This document shows, in pieces, positions 39,021-51,535 of a stretch of 64,000 nucleotides of DNA (position 1 is the stretch's first letter; each line of letters starts with the position of its first letter). A program made the translations under genes and the position numbers. The DNA is from Pteria penguin (Eukaryota > Mollusca > Bivalvia > Pterioida > Pteriidae). The DNA is taken from assembly GCA_035048485.1 (NCBI GenBank), contig CM068587.1, positions 55,718,288 through 55,782,287 of the forward strand, given 5' to 3'. The notes beneath the pieces were generated by a model, which was not told the DNA's origin, made no database searches, and saw nothing but the letters and a program-made list of their open reading frames with translations.

Positions 39021-40204
39021 GGGGATATTTCCATCTCAATAGCACTTGACCCTACCTCTTTTTCTCTTGATGACTGGGTCTGTAACACTCCTGTTTTGTC
39101 AATAAAGCATTATTTTCGATAATATTCATACAATGGTCTTTTATATAATACTTAAATTCAGGTAATATAATGTATAAGTCATTGAAATTTGCTTACAATT
39201 TATTACATTGTTTTTCTAGCGCTGTTTGAATCAATACGGGATATTGCATCAACATACGTGCCCACTTTGTGATTGTCATGATGTCATATAATAATAACTT
39301 GCACACATAAAAGTGCCCACATCGAGAACAATGGATTTGGTAGGTGACTAAATGCAAACCGTGTTGGATTTCAGTAGTTGCGATACTCCGTATTCATGGA
39401 TTTGGGGGGGGGGGGGGGGGGGGTTTCGTCTAACACTGAGGGTCCAATAGAATAAAAGAGTGAAAAATTTAAATTTAATACTATAGCTTTAACATTTATG
39501 TCGCCGATACAGATTTTTTCGACAGATAAGTGGCACAGTATTAAAGATACATTCAACTTCTAGGCAATTTTATAGATTGACTGGAATACTGAAGATGAAT
39601 TGAGTTGTTTCACAACGCTAGAAGCTAACAATCCGGGAAAACGATATTTATACCGTGTTCTTTGTAATGGTTCCTAGGTGATTACAAGACATGAAGTTTC
39701 TTCTATCTATACTACATAATAACCACCTAGACAAGACGTAAGCAAGGATACACTAGAGACAGTCATATGGATAACATACCGAGGGCAGATCAATACACTC
39801 TACAGTCATGAAAGTGTGTCATCTGGGATGTGATCTAGGCTAAGGAGTGTTCGACTTGAAACCATCTCGAAATCCGAGAGCCTATTAATCTTAAGTCAGT
39901 TATACGAAAGAACTGGTGTTTTGTTTCTTTGGTACTCACAGCTACACACCAATATATGCAGTTATGTTGGACCCCATGGGATCAATACAGACAACAAATT
40001 GAAATAACTAGATATCCAAGCTTAATAAACACTTGCAAATGAATCAGTTGTTAAGGTAATATGATAAGTATGTGACAATCAGTTGTTTTGGAATTAAAAT
40101 GTAGTATATCCAGTGAATACTGTTTAAAATGTATGGCTCTGAAAAGAAGTTTGGTCTCGTAAGAAATAATCTGTAAAGAACATGTTCATGTATTTGAGAA
40201 AAGT
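39021..40204. other. no gene recognised; G tract
   Basis: Contains a pure G run at about 39403-39422. No exon or transposon remnant recognised. Confidence 0.4.
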
Positions 40205-40454
40205 AAAAGATGACAAGGTTGATTAATTGATCGATTGATTGATTGATTAATTAATTGATTGATTGATTGATTAATTGGTTGACTATTAAGAAGAGTAAAA
40301 CATATCACGGTTAACTGTGTGATTGATTGATTGATTATTGAGTATAACGTGACAAGGTTGATTGATTGATTGATTGATTGATTGATTTATTGATTGATTT
40401 ATTTATTTATTTATTTATTGATTGGTTATTGAGAAGAGTATAACATGACAAGGG

Positions 40455-40510
<56 letters not shown>

Positions 40511-40538
40511 TGATTGATTGATTGTATGATTAATTGAC

Positions 40539-40606
<68 letters not shown>

Positions 40607-40765
40607 AGATAGATAGATAGATAGATAGATAAAAAGATAGATAGATAGATAGATAGATTGATTGATTGATTGATTAATTCATTGATTGATTGATTATTAA
40701 GAAGAGTATAACATATTACGGTTAACTGTGTGATTGATTGATTGATTATTGAGAAGAGTGACATG
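40205..40765. repeat. (GATT)n array with a (GATA)n island
   Basis: Imperfect GATT/ATTG tetranucleotide array. It is interrupted by non-repeat spacers that themselves recur (gaagagtataacat...), and there is a GATA block at about 40606-40655. The Asn-Gln-Ser repeat frame on the minus strand is an artefact. Confidence 0.95.
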
Positions 40766-40890
40766 GGACCTCGGTTTTTACTGTCTTATACGAATATCAG
40801 GAAACCTATGTGCCCATGGCGGGAGTCGAACCCGTGTCCTTTCGGTCAGGAGCCAAGCACCTCATCCATTGGGCCACCCACATCGATTTG
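40755..40890 (-). repeat. tRNA-derived SINE, second family
   Basis: The minus strand begins with an A-box-like TGGCCCAATGGATGAGG and a B box GGGTTCGACTCCC, followed by cctgatattcgtataagaca and aaaaccgaggtcccatgtca. The tail matches 45-115 at the start of the window. It abuts the GATT array, which may be a SINE-seeded expansion. Confidence 0.65.
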
Positions 40891-41149
40891 GGCATGGTAA
40901 GAACATCCACAGCTAGTAGTTGTTTGTAATATATCACGAGTCGTCGCTTCTGCTTGTTTTAACCTACATCTCGTGTCTCAGGTTTGTATTACATTATAAA
41001 CATTTGCTATTTTGTCAAACTGAATTTGATTATGGTACTTCCCTGTGGTTTTGGGTGTTTAGTGCATTTCCTGGAGCCATTATTCCAGTTTATCATCTGT
41101 ATATGATTTAGGTACATGCATTATGTATCAGATAAAACAACTGGTACGC

Positions 41150-41275
41150 GTAGTGGACATTGGTCAGCCAGCTGTGATTATAGAATACACAGTGGACATT
41201 GGTCAGCTATTTGTGATTGTAGAATAATATATAGTGGACATTGGTCAGCCAGCTGTGATTGTAGAATAGTACATA
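41150..41275. repeat. short tandem repeat, three units of about 40-50 bp
   Basis: The unit tagtggacattggtcagcca followed by gctgtgattgtagaata recurs three times with small indels. Confidence 0.8.
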
Positions 41276-41820
41276 GACTTATAGTGGTAAGCCTGCAAGA
41301 GATAATTTCTCTTTCTTTTTGAGTGACGATCACCTTGTTACCACTTAATTTGTTTAACTTAAATCAGATAGAAATCCTGCTACTTGCAGTAGCAGTGTCT
41401 GGAAACAATAGTCTGAGAGTCATAAGAGTAATTAAAAGAACTATAACTCTCATATACCAGACATCGTTATATCTGTAGGTGAAGCTCAACCGTTGATGTG
41501 CTTGGCTTGTAACCGTCGGTGGTTCGTCGCTGTCCTGTTCTTCTAAGGAGTAAACCGAGGTCCAGTATCCAATAAACGTGGCAAGTAGAATATACCTCAC
41601 TGCTAGGGGTGGGTCTGTTGCATTGGTCTAAATTTCTGTGCACTGCGCCACACCGGTATCGTCACCATATAGTGTATTAATTTTGATGTGATGTGAAGCA
41701 AAAATTAAACAAGCAAAATATCTGTCCATTGAAAAATGAGTATATTAGATCTCGATTTCTCGTCTTACTGTGTATAGCGCTTTCTGATTCGTACACATAC
41801 ATGTAGTTCATACTCTACAG

Positions 41821-42000
41821 GCGCGGATCCAGAAATACTGTTCAGAAGGCGCTAATTCCCAATGAATTTTCTAAAAGGGGTCCATCCATGTTTTTGTGTG
41901 TAAAATTACATATATTAAATCGAAAAATAACCCAAAAAGTGATTTTCGTCGAATCTCATGGAAGGGTCCAGACCCCCGGTCCACCCCTCTGGATCCGCGC
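41821..42000. mobile_element. MITE with 13-bp perfect terminal inverted repeats
   Basis: The ends GCGCGGATCCAGA (41821-41833) and TCTGGATCCGCGC (41988-42000) are perfect inverted repeats around about 154 bp of non-coding sequence. A flanking ATGCGCGCAT palindrome follows. The layout fits a non-autonomous DNA transposon; I see no unambiguous target-site duplication. Confidence 0.65.
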
Positions 42001-42641
42001 ATGCGCGCATTCTATTTGAAAGAAAATGATTGAAAGATCAGCATGCATAATATATCAGGTGGGATTAATCTGATTGTACAAATTGAAATACAGAGACTGT
42101 TATAAGCTATAATGTATGTAAGGAAATATAAGAATGCAGGAAATGATACTGATTACAGATCGAGCATTCCTGTTATATTTTAGAAAATGTGATGCGTGAA
42201 GTCGGGATTTATTTTGAAAATCAAAGTTGAAAATAAGTAGCCCACATTACTGTATTAAAAAGCTAAAAATGAATACTGCAAATCATTAATTATTCAGAAT
42301 AAGTGTTAATTTTCATTTAATACTTATAGTTTCGAACTTGAACACATACTGTTTATACATTATGTATATAAATGAACAGAAAACTTATGTTCAAAATGTT
42401 TATGCTATCAGAGAGCTTAGTAGTTAACATTCCTGTGAAAATAATCGTATCAAAATAACAAACTACCAAGTATGACAGCAAGAAATGAATTTCAGTCTAT
42501 ATCGGAAATTCTATAGAAAAATAAACGGAGCACTGCATTGCGATATAATTTATCACAAATCAATATGTAAAAAGAAAATGAAAATAACTTCGTAGTGCTC
42601 TTTATTGAAAGATCGCTTGCAGACATTCTCACAAAGAAACG

Positions 42642-42675
<34 letters not shown>

Positions 42676-43485
42676 GTAGAGAAAATCATTTTTAACAAAC
42701 ATTGACAGTGAATCAGCATTGTAATAGACCCTTTCACAATAATTGCTGGGCTGAGGTCTTGGGCGAAGAAATGATCACTGTTCCAATAAAAATGATGTAA
42801 GACACAATCAATATCTAATTATGACGTCAAAAATTTTACGGGACACGTAACTACTCTTCCCCCAAAACGTTAGTCCCGCAGTTTTTGTGAAAATGTCTAT
42901 ACCTGGAAAAAAAAAATCATTTTTCACTGGAGAAATCCATTTCACCATGCCTAGGAACGTTATTATCTTGTGACGTCATAAACAAATAACTGTTTAAAGC
43001 GTCATAGCTGTATGACGTCACAATGCGAGAAATAAAAGTGACCAAGTACGATGTCGGGTATATTTGGAGATACAGTAATCGGAGATCTATAGCATTATCC
43101 ACTGTACCTCTACTGAGGTCAGATCCTGAAATTTTCGATAAAAGGAACGCAATTTTTCATTGTGATGACGTCATCTGAAGTCCGACAAAACTCCGACAAA
43201 CAACGCATTTGTTTATGACGTCAAAGATAGACCAATTTAAAAAGACTGAATGTCACGTTCTTTTACGAACCGTGGAAGGGTGAATTCTTTGGTATTTTCC
43301 CAAAACAGGGATAGACACCTCTACAATGTCAAAAATAATCTCTTTAGGAAAATTTTCTATTTAGAAATAGGGCCTTGTATAATAATAGCAGCTCAACCCT
43401 CCAGTGCTCTCTGAACTCAATTTCTGACCACTTGGTGCCATCAGAATATCTGGCGATGTATTTGTCATATATAAGTGGGGCGGTT

Positions 43486-43489
<4 letters not shown>
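42001..43489. other. no gene recognised; poly-T tract
   Basis: A T tract at about 42645-42672. The rest is AT-rich with several TGACGTCA-like CRE palindromes near 42820-43220 (gacgtcaa, gacgtcat, tgacgtcacaa), downstream of globin exon 1 and inside its intron 1. Confidence 0.4.

Positions 43490-43520
<31 letters not shown>
43490..43520. repeat. poly-T tract
   Basis: Pure T run of about 30 bases. Confidence 0.95.
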
Positions 43521-43525
<5 letters not shown>

Positions 43526-43669
43526 GGCATTCCGATTTTCTCCAACACCAACAATGGCTCCCACCATGTAGGTGGCTAAAGTGATACAATAATGAGAAAC
43601 GGACGAGTCCAACACTTTATCCCACCACTGACACATTTCCTTTCGGAACAGACATCGTCTTGTACATAC

Positions 43670-43968
43670 CTCAAGAACATTGTCCATCCCGTTGTTCCCA
43701 GTTCCCGTGTGATACCTTTCCAAGACTTCATGATCTGGAATTTTTCTCTGGTAGTCAAAGAACAACGTGTGTCCATAACTGAAACACTTCGAATCCATTT
43801 TCGCTTTGGTTCCTTGTCCTGAGTTTGTTGACAATCTCCATTTCTATGTTTCTTTAACGACACGGGAAGAGGTGGTAACGCTTGCGAAACTTCCGGAGTA
43901 ACAGGTACCCGCACAAAATAATTATTTAAATCCGTTTCAGAAACATGCTTGCCCATGGAACATCCCAT
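43670..43968 (-). CDS. globin X/neuroglobin-like, exon 1 with N-terminal acylation motif
   Basis: The 299-nt first coding exon starts ATGG with A at -3, and the donor is GAG|gatgt-type, read as TTGAG|gtatgt, at phase 2. It encodes residues 1-99 and two bases of codon 100. The N-terminus MGCSMGK fits a myristoylation/palmitoylation signal, a known property of globin X that would put the protein at membranes. A 65-residue polar extension follows, then helix A (LTTREKFQIMKSW, Trp at 83) and helix B (GTTGWTMFLR). The distances from the A-helix Trp to the conserved Gly, Phe and Arg equal those of neuroglobin, and the exon ends at B12.2. It is spliced to 34178-33947 across about 9.5 kb. A cytosolic neuroglobin is the alternative reading, but the MGC start favours globin X. 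Confidence 0.87.
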
Positions 43969-44389
43969 AATGTGAATTGAAAACGTTCATGGAATCTTAA
44001 GATCTGCATGAAAACAGGATTTTATGTATTTCTCTTATTTTACCTATGATATACAATGATTTACCGACTATAAATAGTTATTGAGTAAGATAATAATTGG
44101 GTAATAATGGCAGCAATTATCAGTATAATTTTTCTGTTGCTGGTGATTATACTGTTCCATAACTTCTACATGCCTGTTTGGTAATATCAAGTTTCGTAAC
44201 TTCCACACTTCCACGTATGTGCATCTTTTACAACTTACATGAAAAGCATATTTCAGACCTTAATGTTTTAAACCATTGCTGAAAAAGTATTTCAAACCAC
44301 ACCAAATGACCGCCATGATTTTTCTGTTCAACTGTCCTCGAACAATGTCTTTTGATCTTTTTCTTTTTTGCATGTTGTCTATGATATGA

Positions 44390-45250
44390 TGTACAATATG
44401 ATAAGTATGAGTCAAGTTGTATGATATGATTTATTGTATGGCTAGTATGTGTATAATGTGTATGATATGATGTATTGTATGGCTAGTATGTGTATAATGT
44501 ATATGATATGATGTATTGTATGGCTAGTATATGTATAATGTGTATGATATGATGTATTATATAATATATGATTAGTATGTGATGAGGCGTTTGAGGTAAT
44601 GTATGATATAATTTGTATATGTATAATATGTATGATATGATATATTGTATGAGTAGTATGTGTATAATGTGTATGATATGATTTAATAGTATGATTAGTA
44701 TGTATATAATATGGAGTATTGTATGATATGTATTTAGTATGTGCATGATATGTATGATATGATATGATGTATTGCATGACTAGTATGTGTATAATGTGTA
44801 TGATATTATGTATTGTACGATTAGTATGTATATAATGTGTATGATATGATGTGTTGTATGATATGATTTAATAGTATGATAAGTATGTATATAATATGGA
44901 TGTTGTATGATATGTATTTAGTATGTGCATGATATGTATGATATGATATGATGTATTGCATGACTAGTATGTGTATAATGTGTATGATATGATGTATTGT
45001 ATGACTAGTATGTGTATAGTATGTATGATATGATGTATTGTATGGCTAGTATGTGTATAGTGTATATGATATGATGTATTGTATGACTAGTACGTGTATG
45101 ATATGTATGATATGATGTAATAGTATAATTAGCATGTGTATAATATGGAGTATTGTATGATATATGATCAGTATGTGCATGATGTGTATAAAATGATTAT
45201 GCTATTATTAGTATGCGCATGGCATGATGTATTGTATGATATATTGTTAG
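44390..45250. repeat. minisatellite of about 39 bp, imperfect
   Basis: Units of the type gtatgatatgatgtattgta plus tggctagtatgtgtataat, with many truncated variants. Rich in TATG/ATAT. The Ile/His/Tyr-rich frames on the minus strand are artefacts. Confidence 0.9.
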
Positions 45251-45294
45251 CTGGTGAAGAGTGGGTTTCATTATAATTGATTGGACAGTGAGAG

Positions 45295-45298
<4 letters not shown>

Positions 45299-45342
<44 letters not shown>
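45299..45342. repeat. (GA)n microsatellite
   Basis: About 22 GA units. Confidence 0.97.
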
Positions 45343-45348
<6 letters not shown>

Positions 45349-45483
45349 CAATAAAAGATATATAGACAGAGAGTAAAACGCAAACTGTGGGACAAACAGA
45401 CGGACATACAGAAGGCAGACAGACAGGTAGGCAGATAGGAGATTAATTGAAATGCTTTTAGGTAAACAGCAAATATTGAGCAG

Positions 45484-46269
45484 ATCATATCTTAGGCAAC
45501 CTACATATATCTGACCAATGCTGATCACCATATCATTCTATATATCATATCTCAGGCGACCTACATAAATCTGACCAATGTTGATCACCAAATCATTCTA
45601 TATATCATATCTCAGGCGACCTACATAAATCTGACCAATGCTGATCACATATCATTCTATATATCATATCTCAGGCGACCTACATAAATCTGACCAATGT
45701 TGATCACCAAATCATTCTATATATCATATCTCAGGCGACCTATATAAATCTGACCAATGCTGATCACATATCATTCTATGTATCATATCTCAGGCGACCT
45801 ACATAAATCTGACCAATGCTGATCACATATCATTCTATATATCATATCTCAGGCGACCTACATAAATCTGACCAATGTTGATCACCAAATCATTCTATAT
45901 ATCATATCTCAGGCGACCTATATAAATCTGACCAATGCTGATCACCATATCATTCTATATATCATATCTCAGGCGACCTACATAAATCTGACCAATGCTG
46001 ATCACCATATCATTCTATATATCATATCTCAGGCGACCTACATAAATCAGACCAATGCTGATCACCATATCATTCTATATATCATATCTCAGGCGACCTA
46101 CATAAATCTGACCAATGCTGATCACCATTTCACTCTATATATCATATCTCAGGCGACCTACATAAATCAGACCAATGCTGATCACCATAACATTCTATAT
46201 ATCATATCTCAGGCGACCTACATAAATCTGACCAATGCTGATCACCATATCATTCTATATATCATATCT
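45484..46269. repeat. 60-bp tandem array, about 13 units
   Basis: The unit runs atcatatctcaggcgaccta, cataaatctgaccaatgctg, atcaccatatcattctatat. It is highly homogeneous, with a few 59-bp units (atcacatatc) and T/C or A/T variants shared between nearby units. It ends about 230 bp upstream of the start codon of the gene at 46503, so it lies in its promoter or 5' leader region. Confidence 0.97.
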
Positions 46270-46502
46270 ACACATCAGAAGCAGCAGCTAACAAATCACG
46301 AAACACAAGAAACAGTTTTATTTCCGAGCATTTCTGCGACGGCACACGAGCGATCGTCCGTGCGTGGGCACCTGCCACTGAGAGATCAGGTAACCATTAT
46401 CCTCCCGAGCGCTGTACAACTGCCTCTCTGTGTCAACACATCGGGAGTACTCACGGGAGTCTTTGTGTACAGGACTTTACACGCATCTTAGCATTATCAA
46501 CC

Positions 46503-46565
46503 ATGGCGTGGATCGTGGGATGGCTGTCTTACATGACCATTTTCATCGCTCTAGCCCACGCAAAG
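46503..46565 (+). CDS. secreted or membrane protein, exon 1 (signal peptide)
   Basis: The start codon is in the strong context ACCATGG. It is followed by 21 codons that form a complete signal peptide: MAWIVGWLSYMTIFIALAHA, with a small-residue cleavage site AHA before a Lys. The exon ends in phase 0 with the donor AAG|gtcagt. The non-repetitive, less AT-rich sequence at 46270-46502 is a plausible promoter and 5' leader. The next exon is at 50933. The family cannot be named from 31 residues. The protein would enter the secretory pathway. Confidence 0.72.
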
Positions 46566-47284
46566 GTCAGTTATTGCCTCTACTTAATATATATATCGGT
46601 TGCTAGGCGCGAGTGTTTTATCTGAAATTATCTATTTTTAGATAAGATAGGAATGTGTTAAGATTACTGGGAATGAATTTGAGGAATCTTGAGTATTGTT
46701 CAATGTTAATTCTTTTTATTTTTAACCAATATCATATCTAGGGTTTGCATGTGATTCATAAGACATATGGATCGTAAGATTGCAAAAAATATGTATGATA
46801 TTTATATATACTTCAACTTAGCAAATTATAGTTTTAATTTTTTTTTAAAGGAAAACTCTTGATCGGAAGAAAAATAAAATCCACATGTTGGCGTCTAAAT
46901 TCGCCACTGCATGTAGCTTTTTACAAAGGTGTTTATATTTCTGGGATATACAGGGCAAGAACGTTGTATAGAGGATTATATTACAGCCTAAACACGTCGT
47001 GTTAAGCTATGAGTGGATGAAAGGTTAGGTAGACATGTTTCATTGTATTGAAACAACATACCTCATGTAATCTGCCTATAACAACGATGTTTATATTTCA
47101 CCTAAAAGTGCATCATAATTAAGAAAGAGTAAATCCACATGGGCATGCTTATATAACAAACTTTCTTGAAATTTCATCATCGACCGTATTATAAATGTTG
47201 CCAACATCCTGGCATGAATAGAACGTGCATTACGCGCTAAAATGCATGTTGCATTGTTCGATACGAACTGGTCCTGTCTCTGAG

Positions 47285-47935
47285 AGATTGGTCGGTTTTT
47301 CTGTTGGTAGATATATTAGTTGTTCGGTTGACTGATAAATTGGTTGGTCGGATGGTTTATATGTTGGCTCCTCGGTTGTGTGATAGTTATATTGGTCGGT
47401 TGGTTGATATGTTGGTTGGCCAATTTGTTGATAAGTTGGGTGGTCAATTGCTTGATAGATTATTAGGTAGGCTTGTTGGTTGGTTGGTCAGTTGCTTGAT
47501 AGGTTACTAGGTAGACTGGTTGGTTGGTTAGGTGGTCAGTTGCTTGATAGATTATTAGGCTGGTTGATTGGTTGGTCAGTTGCTTGATAGGTTATTAGGT
47601 AGACTGGTTGGTTGGTTGGGTGGTCAGTTGCTTGATAGATTATTAGGTAGGCTGTTTGGTTGGTTGGGTGGTCAGTTGGTTGATAGATTGGTTGGTCGGT
47701 TAGTTAATAGGTTGGATGGCTGGTTGCTTGATAGGTTGATTGGTCAGTCGGTCGATATAGGTTGGTAGGTCGGTTGGTTTCAAGGTCGGTAAACTGATTG
47801 GTTGATAGATTGATAGCTTGGTAGGTCGGTTTTTTACCCTGTTGGTTAAAAATTTGGTTGGTCGGTTGGTTGATGTTTGTTTGTCGGTTTGTTGTTCGGT
47901 TGGTTGAAATGTTATTTCAGAGAGGTTTTCCGACG
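47285..47935. repeat. degenerate TTGG-rich tandem array in intron 1
   Basis: Imperfect units of about 40-45 bp built from ggtcagttgcttgatag, gttattaggtagac and ggttggttgg. It lies wholly in the intron after exon 46503-46565. Confidence 0.9.
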
Positions 47936-48884
47936 CTCTCGTCAGTATTAACAAGAAAAGTAATTTTCGCCGGATTTCAAGGAGGGAAGGGGGGAGGGGG
48001 CTAATAACTCCTGTCTAGCCTCTTAGATTTGCGCATGTAAACCTTACATAATTAGGATATTTCAGTAGGAACAACTGCCCATTTAGACCACCCACACTTT
48101 CATACATCCAATTACTATAAAGTTAGACAAGCATTCAATAGGACGAAAACCAGTAATCTCACATAATAACTAACTACTAAAAGCATATGCTGTATACATG
48201 TAGTGTTGTTTACAGAATACAAAAATGAAATTCTAGAAAAATAGAAAGCTGCTCCATTTTCCTTCCAACGCCTCTCCTCATAGGATGGTATACATAATTC
48301 TTGTGTTAATGAACAAAGTAAAATGCAAATATTGAAGGTGATAATATCTGCATGGATGATCCCCGTACGATCCTCTGTGCGATAAATATGTTTTGCTTAT
48401 TCGTTGCCATGGAAATTCCCCTGACAGTAACCCTTTGTTATTGACTATTTCTCTTTTGTAACCGTGTAATGCGCAATGTTTATCACTGCTACAATGATAC
48501 ATAATGGATATGACGGTTTCACAATACCGAGGGAGACATCTCTGATGCTGATGAAAACATATCTATGTATCTAAAGAAAATTCTTTCCAACCTGGCAAAA
48601 AATAATAATGCCTTTGTAGTAATGTAAATCATTTCATGACTACACAATAAGTATATTTCAGGGAAATTAACGAGGTCAGTGTCTTCGGAAAGTAAAACAA
48701 TAAATGATTACACAAGCCAATAAATATATTGTTTACGCAAGATCAACGGGCAGTCGAAGAATGCATAATGGCAGCCTTCCTACTGATATAACTCCATTAG
48801 CCAATAATACACCTTGATAATGAAGCTTTGCCGCAGGTGTTTTTCGTCTGAGTGCATTCTTTGGTTTGTCTCGCATTCAAACTA

Positions 48885-50045
48885 TATGGTGATTGCCAGT
48901 GGTTGGTGACGGTCAGTGTGTGGTATTGACTCTCAGTGTGTAGTGACTGCCAGTATGTGGTAACGTCCAGTGTGCAGTGACGGTCAGTGTGTGTGTTGAC
49001 CGTCAGTGTGTGGTGACGGTCAGTGTGTGGTATTGACTATCAGTGTGTAGTAACTGCCAGTATATGGTGACGTCCAGTGGGTAGTGACGGTCTGTGTGTG
49101 TGATGAACGCCAGTGTGTGGTGACGGTCAGTGTGTGGTATTGACTATCAGTGTGTAGTGACTGCCAGTATATGGTGACGTCCTGTGTGCAGTGACGGTCA
49201 GTGTGTGTGTTGACCGTCAGTGTGTGGTGACGGTCAGTGTGTGGTATTGACTGTCAGTGTGTAGTGACTGCCAGTATGTGGTAACGTCCTGTGGGCAGTG
49301 ACGGTCATTGTGTGTGTTGACCGTCAGTGTGTGATGACCGTCAGTATGTGGTGACGGTCAGTGTGTGACGACGATCACTTTGTGGTTACGGTCAGTGGGT
49401 GGTAATGGCCAGTGTGAGGTGATAGCCGGCTTGAGGTGACGGCCAGTGTGTGGTGACGGTCAGTGGGTGGTGACGGTCAGTGTGAGGTGATGGCCAGTTT
49501 GAGGTGACAGTCAGTGTGTGGTGACGGTCAGTGTGTAGTGATGGTCAGTTTGAGGTGACGGCCAGTGTGTGGTGACGGTCAGTGGGTGGTGAGGATTAGT
49601 GTGAGGTGATGGCCAGTTTGAGGTGACAGTCAGTGTGTGGTGACGGTCAGTGTGTGGTGATGGTCAGTGTGTGGTGATGGTCAGTGTGTAGTGATGGTCA
49701 GTTTGAGGTGACGGCCAGTGTGTGGTGACGGTCAGTGGGTGGTGATGGTCAGTGGGTGGTGACGGTTAGTTTGAGGTGATGGCCAGTTTGATGTGACAGT
49801 CAGTGTGTGGTGATGGTCAGTGTGTGGTAATGACCAGGTTGTGGTGACGGTCAGTGTGAGGTGATGGCCAGTTTGAGGTGACGCCCAGTGTGTTTGTGAC
49901 GGTCAGTGGGTGGTGTCAGTTAGTGTGTGGTGATGGCCAGTTTGAGGTGACAGTTGGTGTGTGGTGATGGTCAGTGTGTGGTAATAGCCAGGATGTGGTG
50001 ATGGTCTGTGAATGGTAATACCCAGGCAGTGTATGGTGTTGGTAT
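48885..50045. repeat. 17-bp minisatellite in intron 1
   Basis: The unit is about tgacggtcagtgtgtgg, with gatgg, gtttgag and tattgac variants arranged in recurring blocks, about 65 units. Intronic to the gene at 46503. Confidence 0.93.
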
Positions 50046-50932
50046 AGTAAGTCAGAAATCAAAGTATTCTTGGAGGAAACCACTTACACTGGGGACATTC
50101 CAAAGTGTTCCCGACTTGGATTCGAAGCCAGCTACGACAAAAATGAAAGTCTTGTAAAATGAGTTATAATTCTGAGATTTAGCCCCCCTCCCCCCTCAGC
50201 CACCCACACTCCTCAAAACCCTTGAGACTATTTCAGATCTTCATGGTGGTATAAATACGTAACACTGCCCAGTGTGATCAACTAGATATATTTAATGAAC
50301 TGGATACTTGATTGAGTTCCGAATTAAACTGTTGTAAGACGCCTTAATTATTATGTCTGTTGTTAGTCTGTTGGTGGAAGTATATGCCGTCACTTTCACT
50401 TGTACTAATTGTCTTGGCACTAATCACATTACATGCGTTTGTCTCGCCGCTAAAGAGGACTCGACACCCAGTTTTACAAAAGCTAAATCGGCCGTAATAT
50501 ATTGACTTCTGTTTTATAATTTGAATATTTTAGTTCGAAGATAATAAAACGCAAGTTTAGGACAGAAATTGTAAACACTGATGACTTGTGATATTAAGGT
50601 GAGAGCTTTCCTTAGATTTAGATTCTGCTTAATACACAAATGACCACTTAGTCTATACCCAGGTGCACTCCCCATAAGTGAACCTAGACCCAGTGGGCGG
50701 TTGGTCAAACGATCAGACTTGGACAATTAGTGCCGCCCAGGAGAACTATGGACAGTGGACAGATCATGCCAAACACTTTTATTTGGCATAATATTTCCTG
50801 TATGAGAAACTAACCAAATATATATATATACGTGACACCATTTTCGCGAGAAGCATTAAACATACCTTTTGTATGTAAATTCATCATTTTAAAATATATC
50901 TAAATAAAAGATTTTTTTATATTCTTTTGTAG

Positions 50933-50962
50933 GATCCTGTTTTAAAAGTGACGTCCATATTG
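50933..50962 (+). CDS. secreted or membrane protein, exon 2 (30-nt microexon)
   Basis: A polypyrimidine-rich acceptor (ttttatattcttttgtag) precedes ten codons, DPVLKVTSIL, and a consensus donor TTG|gtaagt follows. Phase 0 at both ends fits exon 46503-46565 without a frame change. It is small but carries strong splice signals on both sides, so I accept it. Further exons were not recognised before the viral element at 53.3 kb; they may lie beyond it, which would make the element intronic. Confidence 0.62.
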
Positions 50963-51199
50963 GTAAGTACAATAGATATTGATAATTCACCAATGAACAT
51001 ACTGATCGTCAAAGAATGGAGTTATATGATTGCCATGTCGTCTTCTAATTTTTTGGCTTGAGATGTTAGTCAAAAACATGAGTAACGATTCATACAAAAC
51101 TTTCCCTTTATTCTAATTCTTAAGAAGAGTATTTCTGTCATCTAATTAGACATTACTCCTGGGTTACTAAGCACAAAGAAAAAGAACAGCGTAATCGTG

Positions 51200-51299
51200 A
51201 TGAAGGTGGTGATGATGATGATAATGATGTTGATGATGGTGATGATTATAATGATGGTCGTGGTGATGATGATGATAACGATGATGGTCATGGTGGTGG

Positions 51300-51334
<35 letters not shown>

Positions 51335-51407
51335 GTCGTGTTGGTGATGATGATGATGAGTTTGATGATGGTGGTCGTGGTGGTGGTTGGCGATGGTGGA
51401 GTGGTGG

Positions 51408-51450
<43 letters not shown>

Positions 51451-51461
51451 AATAATGATGG

Positions 51462-51492
<31 letters not shown>

Positions 51493-51535
51493 AATAATGA
51501 TGATGATGGTGATGTTAATGATGTTGTTGATGATA
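51200..51535. repeat. (GAT)n trinucleotide array
   Basis: GATGAT repeats with GGT and AAT interruptions. The poly-Met, poly-Ile and poly-Ser frames are artefacts. Confidence 0.96.

Noticed and set aside
37852..39049. Two opposite-strand frames of about 397 codons with 8-residue repeats
   Set aside because: They follow from the 24-bp minisatellite, whose unit has no stop in several frames; no start context, splice sites or non-repeat domain support a gene.
41364..41600. Signal-peptide-like frame on the minus strand
   Set aside because: It does not begin with ATG at the given end (the codon is GTG), and no splice signals or family support it.
43361..43834. 157-codon frame overlapping globin exon 1
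   Set aside because: Another frame of the globin exon that continues through a poly-A run; the globin frame has family motifs and a matching donor.
44442..44777. His/Ile/Tyr-rich frames
   Set aside because: They lie wholly in the 39-bp AT-rich minisatellite.
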